From Stomoxys calcitrans (Eukaryota > Arthropoda > Insecta > Diptera > Muscidae): a stretch of 64,000 nt of DNA. The first letter of the stretch is position 1. Each line of letters begins with the position of its first letter. The position numbers and the translations under genes were made by a program. This document shows positions 9,735-21,299 of this stretch, piece by piece. The notes below the pieces were generated by a model. The model was not told where the DNA came from. It worked only from the letters and a program-made list of their open reading frames with translations, and did not search any database. The stretch spans positions 92,758,245 through 92,822,244 of the forward strand of contig NC_081554.1 of NCBI RefSeq assembly GCF_963082655.1, in the 5' to 3' direction.

Positions 9735-10362
9735 AAAGATATCACAGAGATATCCCAGGAAATTGTAAAGCGGAAGAGCTTGCGAGACTAGGAACTACCC
9801 TAAAATTCCAGGAATACTGGAATCTGGGTATGTCTTTGCGACATGTAAGCTAAGTTTTCAGGACCAGGCATAAAGGACAACGAATGATAGATGGTCACAA
9901 AGAGGGGGCTGTGCGCATTCCAAAACTATGTGGTCTAAACTAGACTTGAAGAGGTCTACCGCTTTGTTGTCATTGGCTAGAACAGACGTCTCAGTCATTG
10001 TGTTCGTCATGAGAGGTTACTGTCTAAGCGGAAAACATGCTGACAGAGTGAAGGTTGCCAGCAACGACTTTTGCAGAAGCTGTGACGACATCGAAGAAGA
10101 AGAGACTAAAGAACACTTTCTGTGTGTGTGTCCCGCATTGGCAGTCAGAAAGATTTCCACATTAGGTTCTCATTTCTTCGACAAATGAGAGCCCAATAAC
10201 TTGCGGATGTGAACATTCGCAAGTTATTGGGCTTTTTAGATCGATCTGGGCGGTTCAACGGTAGGAACTAGAAGGCATATTCCTTCTTCTGTTCCTGTGG
10301 TATCAGAATGGACGAAAACGTCGTGAGTCTGATGGCAGACTGCCACTTAAACCTAACCTTAA
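9735..10362 (+). mobile_element. LINE family A, copy 3 (RNase H end, C-terminus and 3' UTR)
   Basis: Codes for the end of an RNase H domain (DIPGNCKAEELARLG) and then, in one open stretch from 9928, a C-terminal region with a zinc-binding pattern (CRSCDD...EHFLCVCPAL), stopping at 10188. The non-coding 3' region ends with GACTGCCACTTAAACCTAACC. The 5' two thirds are missing. At 10190-10233 a perfect hairpin replaces the sequence found in copy 4. The RNase H supports a LOA/I-like lineage. Confidence 0.85.
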
Positions 10363-10365
10363 ATG

Positions 10366-11220
10366 TTATAAGCTGGTGTCTGGACCCATGTGTCTTTCTC
10401 GGATCTACATTGTCGTTTGTGTTATTCAAATGCATATAATAACTGATACAAAAGTTTTAAAGTATGATTCGTACTCTGCTATCAAAGTCCCTTATGGTAA
10501 TTTAGATTTTTGAAAATAATGTTATACTTTTAACGAACCACATTTTGCAAATGTCTACCGAATCCTTTCAAAGTTTTGCAATTTTTACATTTTCAATCGA
10601 TCATGTTCACATAGGGAATTTTAAAAGCTATGTATAAAATTCCAATTAACTTTTTATTTCCTTTATATAACTGTCAAATAAACATACTTTAAAGCATGCA
10701 AAATAGAGGACGCGGACAAAATACTCATTTTCAAACAAAAATTTTGTTTTTTTTACGGTATGCGTTTGGAATTTATACCCCATTTTTTCTACGTCCTTAT
10801 TTTTCCGCTTTTCACACTTTCTGCGTAACATTTTTCAAAATATTTTTTTTACTTTGAAATTATAATTAAATAAATTAAAAAACATATTCTGTGTACTCAT
10901 AGTTTGCCTAAATATTGTCGATCACGAATATGCTTAATATCCAGTGTACGCCGCTATTTTGGTGTTGGTATCTATGAAATGGCAACAGCTGAACGAAATG
11001 CATTATTTTTGCACTCTCTGTAGGCAACACCATTACAAACGAAAACTGCACCCGGTTGTGGGGTTACATTTTTTTTGGACAGACATGTCGAAAAAATGGT
11101 ACACTTTCTTAAACAATTGAAATTACCATAATTTTGAGTCCCATATTGTCCAGATTGAAAGGGGGTTTGTGGCGGCCGCTGATGCTTGTTCACAAATTCC
11201 AATAACAGATTTCTTAGATT
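10366..11220. other. No confirmed gene
   Basis: AT-rich to 10.93 kb. A minus-strand frame at 10972-11202 (76 codons) is Cys-containing (NCLRKC, STC, VFVCNG, REC) and lies in less AT-rich sequence. It shows no family I know. It could be an exon fragment or chance. Confidence 0.3.
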
Positions 11221-11224
11221 ATAT

Positions 11225-11335
11225 AAAAAATCTTATAACAGCAGTAATTTTCAGCAGACAAAAACTGCTGTTTTAGCAAACATTTTTTCTGTTTTGAATA
11301 GCAAATTTGGTTGAGTCTACATTTATTTGAGAGAG
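11225..11335 (+). repeat. CAGCAGA-type repeat fragment
   Basis: Reads CAGCAGACAAAAACTGCTGT, then TTTAGCAAACATTTTTTCTG and TTTTGAATAGCAAATTTGGTTGAGT. This is the conserved end segment of a family found many times in the window (see 39560-39907 and 54715-55010). Confidence 0.7.
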
Positions 11336-11421
11336 GAACAGAAACTCACAATTATTATTATTAAATAAAAATTTAAATCGTATCGTATAAATATACTAAA
11401 AGAGGTTTACTCCTCTTCCTT

Positions 11422-11483
11422 AATGTGAGAAGTTTGTCCCTGATCCTTAATGGAATGGATATGGGACAATTTGCATTTATTTA
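11422..11483 (+). repeat. SINE tail fragment
   Basis: Only the 3' tail of the SINE is present (GTGAGAAGTTTGTCCCTGATCCTTAATGGAATG), with several mismatches. Confidence 0.6.
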
Positions 11484-12180
11484 TCAAAAATATTTAATTT
11501 TAAGATTGGTCTTCGACAATTTTTTTTAAATCCGTTCCATTGTACATGTAGTCAAGGCTTATAGCTTGCAATCAAGGCTTTTTACAGAATTAAAAAATTA
11601 CGAACTTTGGAAGATACATTTTGATTTTAGACCACAGTGCGGCGGGGTCTAATCTAACTCAAATGCCTGCTACTCTAGTTTTTATTTATAGATGTTGCTC
11701 AACCTGTATGTAACTGAAACGTTTTAAAATAATAGAAAAACTGAAATAACGAATTGGTATTCGAATTCTTATGTCAACCATGCAGCCCGCCATAAAATTA
11801 ACCGTCAATACCGATGATAACAATAGTCGGGAATCGGTGTAGCTCAAATATAATCTATTAAATGAGAACACACAACGATTTAACATTTCATACTAAGGCA
11901 ATAATTTGGATATAAATTTCAACAGAATTAGCAGCAAATATGGGGTTTACCTATATTAACATCCTTAGGTCATGGGAATAAACAAAATTCTTGTTATTCC
12001 AGGTATATTGTAGGTAATGTAGCATTTCTAGCTGTAACATTTGTAATGTTTTTTGTTAGATAGTGATGAGCACCTGAGTAAAGTTTTACTCACATTCAAG
12101 AAACAAATTAGTTAGAAATAGTTGTAGCAAATGTCAAAGAGATGTTACATGAACACTTTTCTCATATCAAAATGTGCTTG
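11484..12180. other. No gene seen
   Basis: AT-rich. A 66-codon minus frame at 11686-11886 is not credible. No repeat family of the window recognised. Confidence 0.4.
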
Positions 12181-12214
12181 ACTCGACTGGCTCAATTGTT
12201 GAAGGAAGCACACC

Positions 12215-12860
12215 TTGCCTCCATCATATAATTATTGCCCACTAAATGGACTATACAACAAACTCTGTGCCAGGAGTGCCGAAATACAACTGAAGCCAAG
12301 AAATCAGGTACAGAATAACCCTGCAGACAGTATCAACGGGCTAAGCAGAGAAGAGGTATCGACAGAAAAGGAGAGAAAAAACGTCTATTCCCCAGGAAGA
12401 AGAGAGAAATTTAAAGACAATAGAATCGAGATTAGGAATTGAATCGAGACTACATTAGAAATTAGAATGAAGTCCAAAAATTTTACCGAAGAATTGCACA
12501 TCAAACTGATGGCTTTAGCAATGACATATCCTAATGCAGAGACAGAGAAGGAAATCTGCTAACGGAAATGAAGAGGAGACTTTTCCCACCAGTTGGCATC
12601 GGATTCGTATACGCGAGCGAGGTTATTGCAGCACAAATGACGATATGGAATGTATAGCGCGTGGTTATTATGAGGCGAGGGTACCGGTAACTCGATTGGA
12701 GAACAATAAGGCACCAGGAGTCGATGGTTTACCAGCTGAACTATTAAAAACCTGAGGCGAAACCCTCATGTGGTGTATGCCTTGGCTCATCTGTGGAAAC
12801 GATGTAGAATAAGACATTCCTGATGATTGGCATCTCAGCATACTATATCCTTTTTTTTTG
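12215..12860 (+). mobile_element. RTE-like LINE fragment (linker and start of RT)
   Basis: Frames at 12215-12442 and 12534-12755, with bridging sequence between them, read a post-endonuclease linker and the start of a reverse transcriptase. Recognisable words are LENNKAPGVDGLPAELLKT and, after a stop, IPDDWHLSILYP. This is characteristic of RTE-type LINEs common in insects. Several frameshifts and stops are present, and it ends abruptly at a T-run near 12850. Confidence 0.7.
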
Positions 12861-13049
12861 GTGTTGTTTAAATAAAACTACCTCGTTATGCCTTTTTTTC
12901 TAATAACCTCTTCCAAATTTTCACCTAGGCGTAATGTATGTCCCTCGGATGTCCCCGACACAATTTTTTTTATCATTAAGTCTATAGATACATATATCCT
13001 TACAGACTAATATAAATATACATATATACAAACAACATTGATATTTAAC

Positions 13050-16000
13050 TAGGATTTAAATATAGGATAATTTTTCTTTTAATGAGTATCTATCTTCAGT
13101 AAGATCAAAAAGATGATAATTTAAACAAATACGACGAAAAGGATCATTATTTGCAAAATCGCTTTGATGATATTGAATATTAAGCAGTTGAAAATTTCTC
13201 GTTGCTCTTGAAGGAACGTTAATATTAAGCCGGCTCAACAAAAATTCGGACTTTAAATCATTTGAGATGAAAGTGATGTTCAACATTATCCTGTGGCTAC
13301 TAAGAGTAGGGAGCTTTTTTAAATTTAATCTAAACGTATAGAAAGGAAGTGTATGATAATTCCAACCACGATTACGAAGGTAAAATAGTAGAAATTGTTT
13401 CTGTACTGACTCGATTTTATTACTGTGAATAGTATAAACCGGATCCCAAATAACGGATCCATATTCAAGTGTACTTCGGACAAGAGAAATATATAAGTTC
13501 TTAGTAACTGAAGGATCATCAAATTCTTTACTCCATCTTTTCATAAATCCAAGAGAACCAAAAGATTTATTCACCATTATAGAAATATGTTGTCTAAAAT
13601 TCAATTTACTATCTAATAGGATGCCAAGATCTAAAAAAGTTTCTTCTATGTCAATTTCACGACCGTTAGGATGATAACTTTTTGACAAGTGTTGTCTTCT
13701 ATAGAAATACATTAATCTACATTTCGAGATATTAAGTTCCATTAAATTTGCAGTACACAATAAACTAAAGTTATCAAGATCGGATTGTAACAAATCCTGC
13801 TCAGAAGGAACACAGAGCGATTGGAAAATGTTGACGTCATCAGCATACATTAAGATTGAAGAATTTTTATTAACACAAGGTAAATCATTTATAAACAGAT
13901 TTAAGAGAATTGGACCCAGTTAACTGCCCTGTGGAACATCAGATTTCATAATAATTGACTTGAGAAAAATAATCGCCGAAGTGTACATTATGAACACGTC
14001 CAGATAAGTAAGAATTAACCCAATTTAATAATACAGGAGAAAACCCGATTTTACCGAGCTTAAACAAAAGTAGGCCATGATGGACTTTATCGAACGCCTT
14101 ACTAAAGTCTGTATATATAGCATCAGTCTGTTTTCTCTGCCTAAATCCATCATTGATAAGAGTTTCTAACTGTAAAAAATTTGTAACAATTGATCGAGCT
14201 TTACAAAACCCATTTTGCGCATCTGAATAAATTGAAGAAACTTGATGGAGATGTTATCAGTCATAATCTTTTCAAGAAGTTTTGGTGTAGTACTTTACTT
14301 TGCAATTCCTCTATTATTTGATACATTGAACCTACTTCCAGATTTAAATAGGGGAATAATATTGGATTTCTTCCATAGTTCAGGTACAAGGCCTAATTTT
14401 ATAGATCTAATGAAAATCTCGGTTAAAGGAAATTTAAGGTGATCAGCGCAAAATTTAAGTACATTAGCGGGTACCCCATCAGGGCCTGGTTTAAAAGAGC
14501 ATTTTAGAGATTTCAAGTTATTAGAAACGGTATCAATAGTTATTCGAGGTATACTTATGAAAGAGGATTGAAGAATCTCGTACGGATATTCAGAGTTGAT
14601 ATCAAACATTTTATCAGAATATGTCGAGGCAAAAAAGTTTGCAAACATGTAACAAATTTCTTTATTTCCTTCGGCGATTAGTGAACCATGTTTAAGGGTA
14701 TTAGGAAAAGTGCAACATCTTCGCTTCTAATTAACAAATTTATAATTTTTTTTGGATTTGATTTCACTAGTTGCTTCATGGAGCATAAATAATTACGGTA
14801 GGCAATATTGTTTTCGGTATTATATTCCGACCTAGAAATTGAATACATGGAAAATCCATAGAAGGACCAGATATTTTATATTATAACAGGCATTTTATAT
14901 TATATAACTTGTTTTTTCTATTCTTAAGTTTTGGAGTATTCCAAGGAGGTCCAGTCAAAGTCCGTTTTGAGTTTTTGGGAACAGAACTAGAAAAACATGT
15001 AAACAGTGTATCATAAAAATACGCAACACCACCATTATTAGATTTTAATACATACTCTCAATCGATATTGGATAAAAGACTATTCAATTTAACATAATCT
15101 TTATTTTTTTTTTAAATTTTTTTTTGTTTCGAGCCGAGCTGGATGATCGGACATGCAAATGGAAAAGGAAAGGAAATATTAGGTGTGATGGATTCAAGGG
15201 ATGAACAGATGAACAAAATCACTTGCCTCTTAAGTTTATGAAGAGATGGAATAAATATTTTTGTATAAATAGTAGGATGAAACTTGTCTTCTGGTAACAC
15301 TAAGTAATTCAAGAATTTATGCAAACATCATCAGGCTGATTAACGAAAATGAGATCTAATAATTTGTTCTGAGTATTGAATATAGGATTCACTTAAAACA
15401 TACCATAATTAAGCAAAGGTTAAATTTTATCACTACTTCAAGATTAGCAAAAACTGGTACGAGAACACTGCTGACAATCTGTTGATTACACGAAATTGAT
15501 GGTAAATTGAAGTCGCCAAATGCAAGTAAGAAATCAGAGGGTTTACATAACTTAAAACAGATATCATAGCAGCTAAATGACTATCATAAATAGTAGAAGA
15601 CGAATTTGGTGCGATGTAGGAGCACCATAGCGCAGAGGTTAGCATGTCCGCCTATGGCGGTGAATGGCAGGGTTCGAATCCTGGCGAGACCATCAGAAAA
15701 AATTTTCAGCTGTGATTTTCCCCTTCTAATGCTGGCAACATTTGTGAGGTGCTATGCCATGTAAAACTTCTCTCCAAAGAGGTGTCGCACTGCGGAACGC
15801 CGTTCGGACTCGGCTTTATAAAGGAGGCCCCTTATCATTCAGCTTAAACTTGAATAGGACTGCACTCATTGATATGTGAGAAGTTTGCCCCTGTTCCTTA
15901 GTGGAATATTCATGTGCAAATTTGCATTTGTAGAAGCATGTAACAAATAAAAAGGAACTCTTTATACGTACTTTCACTGCTAAAAATTTAATATTATCAA

Positions 16001-16140
16001 TATTAGGTAAGTGAATTATTTCATAAGTAAATTCTAAAGAAATTGCGAACAAAAGTCCTCCTCCAGCTTTTTTCGACTTACTATTACTCGCCATCAACTG
16101 TTCGAGCGCACTAGGCCACACGATTTCCTTAAGCACGTGA
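13050..16140 (-). mobile_element. CR1/Jockey-like LINE (family B), decayed
   Basis: Reading from 16140 downward, an endonuclease part ends FLFVTC before a SINE interruption and resumes as CSYIAPNSSSTIYDSHLAA. The GDFNLP motif follows at about 15500. Lower down, 14648-14295 gives the pre-RT and first RT blocks (SLKCSFKPGPDGVPANVLKF). A broken stretch follows with FSKAFDKVHHGLLLFKLGKIG. Then 13850-13056 gives the palm motif YADD and the thumb (KSFGSLGFMKRW, STLEYGSVIWDP). No RNase H was seen. Frames are interrupted at least three times, so the element is dead. Clade from motif style only. Confidence 0.85.
15625..15929 (+). repeat. Full-length tRNA-derived SINE with target duplication
   Basis: A 305-base SINE flanked by a 9-base duplication, GTAGGAGCA at 15616-15624 and GTAGAAGCA at 15930-15938 (one mismatch). 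A-box-like TAGCGCAGAGGTTAGCATG and B-box GGTTCGAATCC lie in the head. The tail ends TGTGCAAATTTGCATTT. It splits the endonuclease domain of LINE family B, so it is younger than that LINE. This copy defines the family length used here. Confidence 0.92.
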
Positions 16141-16854
16141 ACATACTACAGTGTGTTTCAATTTCACTCACGTGATTTACGTGTGACGCCACAAATTCAT
16201 GTCACGCGAACATCTTTGGCTCACATCTAAATTCTAATTTTGTAACATTATCAGCAAAAAGTAAGGTACAGTGAGCAGTGGGGATGGAGGAAATCGATTT
16301 GAAATAAGTAAAAATCATTGAGCATGTTAAATATGGAATAGATAAAATCGTATTAATCACTGAATAAAACAGTAACGGCTTCTATCTAAGCTAATTGTAT
16401 TTTTATGGCCGCAACACTGATACTCAATCAATTCAAAAGTTAAGACATCGCAGACAATGAGAGTTTTTTTTGCAAAAACAATCGAGAACACAGGCTCACA
16501 CCAACAGCGAAGAGACGCGGTCTCAGCACATTGCTAAATATAGTTGAATGACATAATAAAACACAATGTTTTATTTATTTACTTTTATTTATGTTAATGT
16601 CTTTGCTGAACAAAATTCACTTCATTCTGCCATAGTCATTCAGCAAACATGCATATCCACCGATATTTGCTTATGTACAGAGAAAAAACGTTTCCAAAGC
16701 GCTATATATTCATGTTCTGTAATTTGTTTAGACATTTTTGGTGCGAAGAGTACACTACGTTAGAAAAGTTGGTCATGGAGGAAAAGAACAATAATTACGA
16801 GACCAGTCATTTGTAATATATAATGTACATGATCCATATGTATATTCGATATAT
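16141..16854. other. No gene seen
   Basis: Mixed AT-rich sequence. A CACGTGATTTACGTGTG-like stretch at about 16170 contains a CACGTG E-box but no gene context. The 65-codon frame at 16566 is not credible. Confidence 0.4.
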
Positions 16855-17876
16855 GCTGTAACGACTTTAAGTTTGCTGATTGTAAATGGGTTATATCGGC
16901 CCTGTTTTGATATATTTAGGTGCCATATTAACCGATCTTGGATCTTGACTTCTTGAGCCACTAGAGGGTGCAATTCTCGTCCGATTTGACTGAAATTTTG
17001 CATAAGGCGCTTTATTATGACTTCCAAAAACTCTGCTGAGTATGACTGAAATCGGTCCATAACCTGATATAGCTGTCATGTAAACCTTTTTGAGGTCTTG
17101 ACTTCTTGAGCGTCTAGAGGGCGCAATTCCTATCCGATTTGGCTGAAATTTTGCACGACGTGTTAAGTTATGACTTCCAACCACTGCGCTAAGTATGCTT
17201 TAAATCGGTCCATAACCTGAATATAGCTGCCGTATAAACCGATCTTGAATTTTGATTTCTTGGTCCACTAAATGGATCAATTCTTATCCGATTTGGTTGA
17301 AATTTTGCATGATGTGTTTTGTTACAACTTCTAACAGCTGTGTCAAATTTGGAGGCTCAAGAAGTCAAAATCCCAGATCGGTTTAAATGGCAGCAGCTAT
17401 ATTAGGTTAGTGTCAGATTTGAACATCACTAACCTGATATAGCTGCTGCCATTTAAACCGATCTGGGATCTTGACTTCTTGAGCCTCCAGAGGGCATAAT
17501 TATTAACCGATTTGGCTGAAATTTTTAACAACGGCTTCTCCCATGACCTTCAACATATCTGTTAAATATGATCCGAATCGGTCTATAGCCTGATACAGCT
17601 CCCATATAAACCGATCTCTCTATGTTACTTCTTGAGCCCCTAAAGGGCTCAATTCTTACTCGAATTGGCTGAAATTTTGCACAATGAATTCTACTACCTA
17701 TGGTCTCCAACATTCAATCCAATTAAGGCCCGAATTGGACCATAACTTGATCTAGCTCCAATATTAAATCAATTTTTTATCCTTTGTTTTCCCTAAAAAG
17801 AGATATCGGAAAAAGAACTCGACAAATGCGATCTATGGTGGGGGTGGAGGGGAAATTAGCACGCTTTTACTTATTG
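16855..17876 (+). repeat. DINE-like repeat, 5'-truncated, with internal hairpin
   Basis: Several internal units (ATATAGCTGCC, AAACCGATCT, CTTGACTTCTTGAGCC, CCGATTTGGCTGAAATTTTG) and a modified right end (TTAGCACGCTTTTACTT). It lacks the TATACCC end and the GTCY microsatellite. A 62-base inverted duplication at 17351-17488 interrupts the unit order. Confidence 0.85.
17351..17488. repeat. Hairpin: 62-bp arms, 14-base loop
   Basis: The left arm 17351-17412 and the right arm 17427-17488 are near-perfect inverse copies (GGAGGCTCAAGAAGTCAA against TTGACTTCTTGAGCCTCC). Only one arm fits the normal DINE unit order, so the other looks like a local inverted copy. Confidence 0.85.
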
Positions 17877-17956
17877 GATCTATTGAGGAGCTATTTCAAC
17901 AAAATCGGTTTTAAATCTTCAGACCTCATTTTTTGGACCATGCATATATAGAGCTT

Positions 17957-18004
17957 GAGTCTGAGTGAGTTAGCATCATGTGAGATGCTGACTCACTCAG
18001 ACTC
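17957..18004. repeat. Short hairpin: 21-bp arms, 6-base loop
   Basis: GAGTCTGAGTGAGTTAGCATC and its inverse with one mismatch, separated by ATGTGA. No flanking transposon ends were recognised. It is too short for a typical miRNA precursor. Confidence 0.8.
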
Positions 18005-18119
18005 AGAATTTACGAAGAGGGAACCAGTTTTCGGGCCCTTACCATCAATTTAAGGATTTATAAAATCAACGGTAGAGTTGCTCTCACTTTTGCTCGTGAT
18101 GCTAAAAATAAAATAATGA

Positions 18120-18720
18120 TGTAGACATCTCTCCAGCAGGAAGATGACACAGGTTCCGAGAACGTCTTGTCGTGGCTAGTCGAGGCAATGAAAACTAATT
18201 AAATGATACAGCCCCCACGGGTTGAAACTCTGGGCCCCGATTTGTGTGATTCGCAACTGCTGTCGCGGACAATCAGCTGTATCGAATGGAGATTATCAGT
18301 GAGAGGCCGGCCGGCACCGGCTTTTGCTTAAATACTGACTGCCTCTGATATTCGATATGACAAGGCGAGTTATTGCAAATTTTGCCCATGAACATTTCAC
18401 TAAGGAAAAGGGGCTAACTTCTCACATATCAATGAGTGCAGTCCGATTTATGTTTAAGCTCAATGATAAGGGGCATCCTTCTTATAGCCGAGTCCTAACA
18501 GCGCAGTTCGATACCTCTTTGGAGAGAAGTTTTTTATATGGCAAAGTACCTTACAAAAGTTGCCAGCATTAGAAGGGGAAACTATCGCTGAAAAATGTTT
18601 TTCCTAATGGTCTCGCCAGGATTCGAACCCGGGCGTTCAGCGTCAAAGGCGGACATGCTAACCTCTGCGGTACGGTGGCTTCCTTTAAATTATATTGGCG
18701 CCTTTAAATAACGTTCCCGT
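18120..18720 (+). repeat. GC-rich unclassified repeat, copy 1, split by a SINE
   Basis: The left part ends GATATGACAAGGCGAGTTATTG at about 18367 and the right part resumes TTGGCGCCTTTAA at about 18690. The copy at 29815-30180 (opposite strand) shows these joined as GGCGAGTTATTGGCGCCTTTAA. Markers are ACAATCAGC and GGCACCGGCT. Much richer in GC than its surroundings. Origin unknown. Confidence 0.7.
18368..18680 (-). repeat. tRNA-derived SINE inserted in the GC-rich repeat
   Basis: Nearly full length, from the tail (TTTTGCCCATGAACATTTCAC) to the inverted B-box (GGATTCGAACC) and A-box (CATGCTAACCTCTGCGG). Flanks are TTATTG and TTATATTG, a possible imperfect target duplication. Confidence 0.88.
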
Positions 18721-18739
18721 GCGAAACACTTTTTCTAGC

Positions 18740-19520
18740 CTCAAATTCTACTATTGATGGAAATCTAATTGTTGCTAGATACTACGCGGCCAGAGAGAAC
18801 TGGTCTAGGTGCCTATATTGAGGAGAGGACTGGAGGAGAGAACCCAGATACCGAGTTCTATTTCCTCTTGCTGACCATAGCAACACTGCTTCAGTTGGTA
18901 CGGTTACGATAGTAAACGGCTTTTAGGGCGATAACAACCAAGGTGGTAGGGTCATGAACTGTCTTAGAGTGTAAGGAGGAAATTGATTGACCAAGGTGGT
19001 AGGGTCATGAACTGTCATAGAGTGTAAGGAGGAAATTGATGCCTTCTCTGAAAATGGCGTTATCGTAAAAATCTAAAAAATATTGCAGACCAGGGCCAAT
19101 AACTTGAGATGATGCAGTGTCAATGCTAGAACGTCGAGGGGGAACATTTTTATGGACAGTAAGCTATCCAATAGGCAACTAGCAACCAAGATGGTAAAGT
19201 CACACACTGCCTTGGAGTTATCGCCTTCACTGAACATAATAAAATCTACATCGATTTGGTGCCGGTCCATAGTGGAGTAAAGGGGAATGAAAGGGTAGAC
19301 ATTTTGATTGTAAGAGTCAGAGGACTGGTATCAATAAACTTGGTGAATGTGAAACCTTTCATGACTGTCCAAGTCAAGGGGCGTGGTCGACGTATTAGGG
19401 AACCCACTTAGGGCATAATCAGGCATTCGATTGGGGAATGCCTCGTATAGATTGCCTTTCATGATTTTAGAGCGCACGTCAAGCCGATGACTGGCTTAGA
19501 CATATGTGGCATAAGACGTA
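18740..19520 (+). mobile_element. LINE RNase H region, heavily decayed
   Basis: Fragments read GLGAYIEE, a broken RLPDHSN-like stretch, and TVLECKEEIDAFSENG, typical of the RNase H domain of RNase H-bearing insect LINEs. A broken WVPGH-like part follows (LVPVHSGVKGNERVD). Many stops. A 52-base tandem duplication lies at about 18939-19042. It differs from family A copies. Confidence 0.6.
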
Positions 19521-19599
19521 CTGAATAATTAAAATAATAATTAATGAATAAGACCGTTAAATTTTACCCTACATAAGGGGTGCATTCATAGAAACATAG

Positions 19600-19745
19600 A
19601 AAATGTCTGCTGATTATAACAAACAATATCTGCTGACTGATTGCAATTGTACTGCTGTTTTAGCAAAATGTTTGGATTTTAATACAGCAGGCTGACTGCT
19701 GCAAACTGTGTTGTTTGTTGAAAATGTCTGCTTGTCTATTTGTTA
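19600..19745. repeat. CAGCAGA-type repeat fragment
   Basis: Contains TCTGCTGATTATAACAAACA, TCTGCTGACTG, TGCTGTTTTAGCAAAATGTT and CAGCAGGCTGACTGCTGCAA. Confidence 0.6.
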
Positions 19746-19752
19746 TGGGATT

Positions 19753-19860
19753 GCTAGGCAAATGCAAATTCGCCCATAAACATTCCATTAAGGAACATGA
19801 GCAAACTTCTCACATATTAATGAATATTGTCCAAGTTTCAGCTCAATGATAAGAGGTATT
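19753..19860 (-). repeat. SINE tail fragment
   Basis: Inverse of the SINE tail and lower body (GCCCATAAACATTCCATTAAGG, CAAACTTCTCACATATTAATGA). The head is absent. Confidence 0.7.
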
Positions 19861-19999
19861 TTGATTTTGTCGAAAACTTTTTTAAAGGCTTCAACAATCT
19901 GAACCTGTATTTTAAATTTTTATGCTCTGCACCACTACTGCGGTACTGTATATTATAACCGTCGGTCTGCCTTACCTGCTGTCCATGTTAATTTGTGTA

Positions 20000-20590
20000 C
20001 AAACTACAGGTCGCAATTTTCATCCTATCGTCTTCAAATTTAGCACATGGATTTTTTTTTGGTGTAGAGACGAAGCCCATTGAAAAATCGGTTCAGATTT
20101 GGATATAGCTACCATATTTATGTTCGTCCGATTTGCAGTAATTACGCACTAAAATGGTCATTTGTTAACCAATTCTCTCGAAATTTTGCAGGAAGGAATT
20201 TCTTTTGAATCTCGACATTACTGTTGAATTTCATAGAAATAGGTTCTGTTTAACATAAAGCTCTCATATATATATATATATATCGCCTAATTTTCACTGC
20301 TAGAGCCACTGGAAGCGCATTTATTGACCAATCTTCCCAAAATTGTGCACAACGCTTTCCTCGACGCCTACCACACGAAGTTTGATCGGAATCTGTTCAG
20401 ATTTAGATATAGCTCCCATATATATGTTTGTCAGATTTTGGGTAATTTGCAATAATGTTGTCATTTGTCAACCGTACTTATTACAGTTGGGACATATTTG
20501 CTCGAAACTTAATTCGGATTGTTTAATAACCTATCTAAAAACATCCGCCGAGGTCCATCAAAATTGGTTGTTACTTATAAGGTAGGTGTA
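20000..20590 (+). repeat. DINE-related repeat, distinct subfamily
   Basis: Units with TCGGTTCAGATTTGGATATAGCT, ATGTTCGTCCGATTTGCAGTAATT and GGTAGGTGTAGGGTATTATA at the right. A (TA)n run lies at 20266-20282. The short open frame at 20343-20585 comes from these units and is not a gene. Confidence 0.65.
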
Positions 20591-20639
20591 GGGTATTATA
20601 TTGTCGGTATGAATTTGTTTAATACTGAAACAAAAATTT

Positions 20640-20850
20640 TAAGTAAAAACAACAACTCTTATTTATTTAACAGGTAGCAGAACAAATTGTTGGCTATCGT
20701 CACAAATTTGGTTTATCGGTTCACCGTTCAATATTTTAACAGATTTTGAGTATTAAACGCCAAACTTTTTTAATTAAAATAACAGAGCGAAAAGTTTGCT
20801 GAAGCAACAGTCAAATGTTTGCTAACACAGCAGCCAAGAGCAGTGTTGCC
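20640..20850 (+). repeat. CAGCAGA-type repeat
   Basis: Shares AATTAAAATA(A/G)CAGAGCGAAAA, TTTGCTAACACAGCAG and AGCAACAGTCAAATGTT with 39560-39790. Confidence 0.7.
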
Positions 20851-21299
20851 GTTTTTGTTAGGTTCCTACCAAAATTGGTAGGATTTTATACTCTTGGTAG
20901 GTTGGAAGGCTGACCTCAAATTTTTGGTACGTTTTTCCAGAATAAATATCATACCACCAATACGAAAATACCAAGTTAATTACAGAAAATGTCGCCGGGT
21001 ATAACTCAAAACTAATTCACTTCATGTCATCGCTGTGTATTCGTTAGGAGTGCAGAATAAAACCATAGATGTTACTGTTAAAAGGGCGTCTCGCTGCTTC
21101 AAATTTCAGAAAAAGGGCGTAAGTTTTGATATTGACTAAAACATGTACGAGTCTTAAGGGATCTCTTCTAAATTTCGTAAATTTGAGTAGGTAATGCGGG
21201 TTTTGTGCGTTCAATTCCTTCAGTCGGAAAACAGGAATATGTTGCAGCTGCATAAAAATATAGCCAAATCTGGTCCATACTCATGGTCCATTCAACTCT

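Noticed and set aside
20266..20282. (TA)n run as a promoter TATA box
   Set aside because: A simple microsatellite inside a DINE-related repeat with no transcript context.
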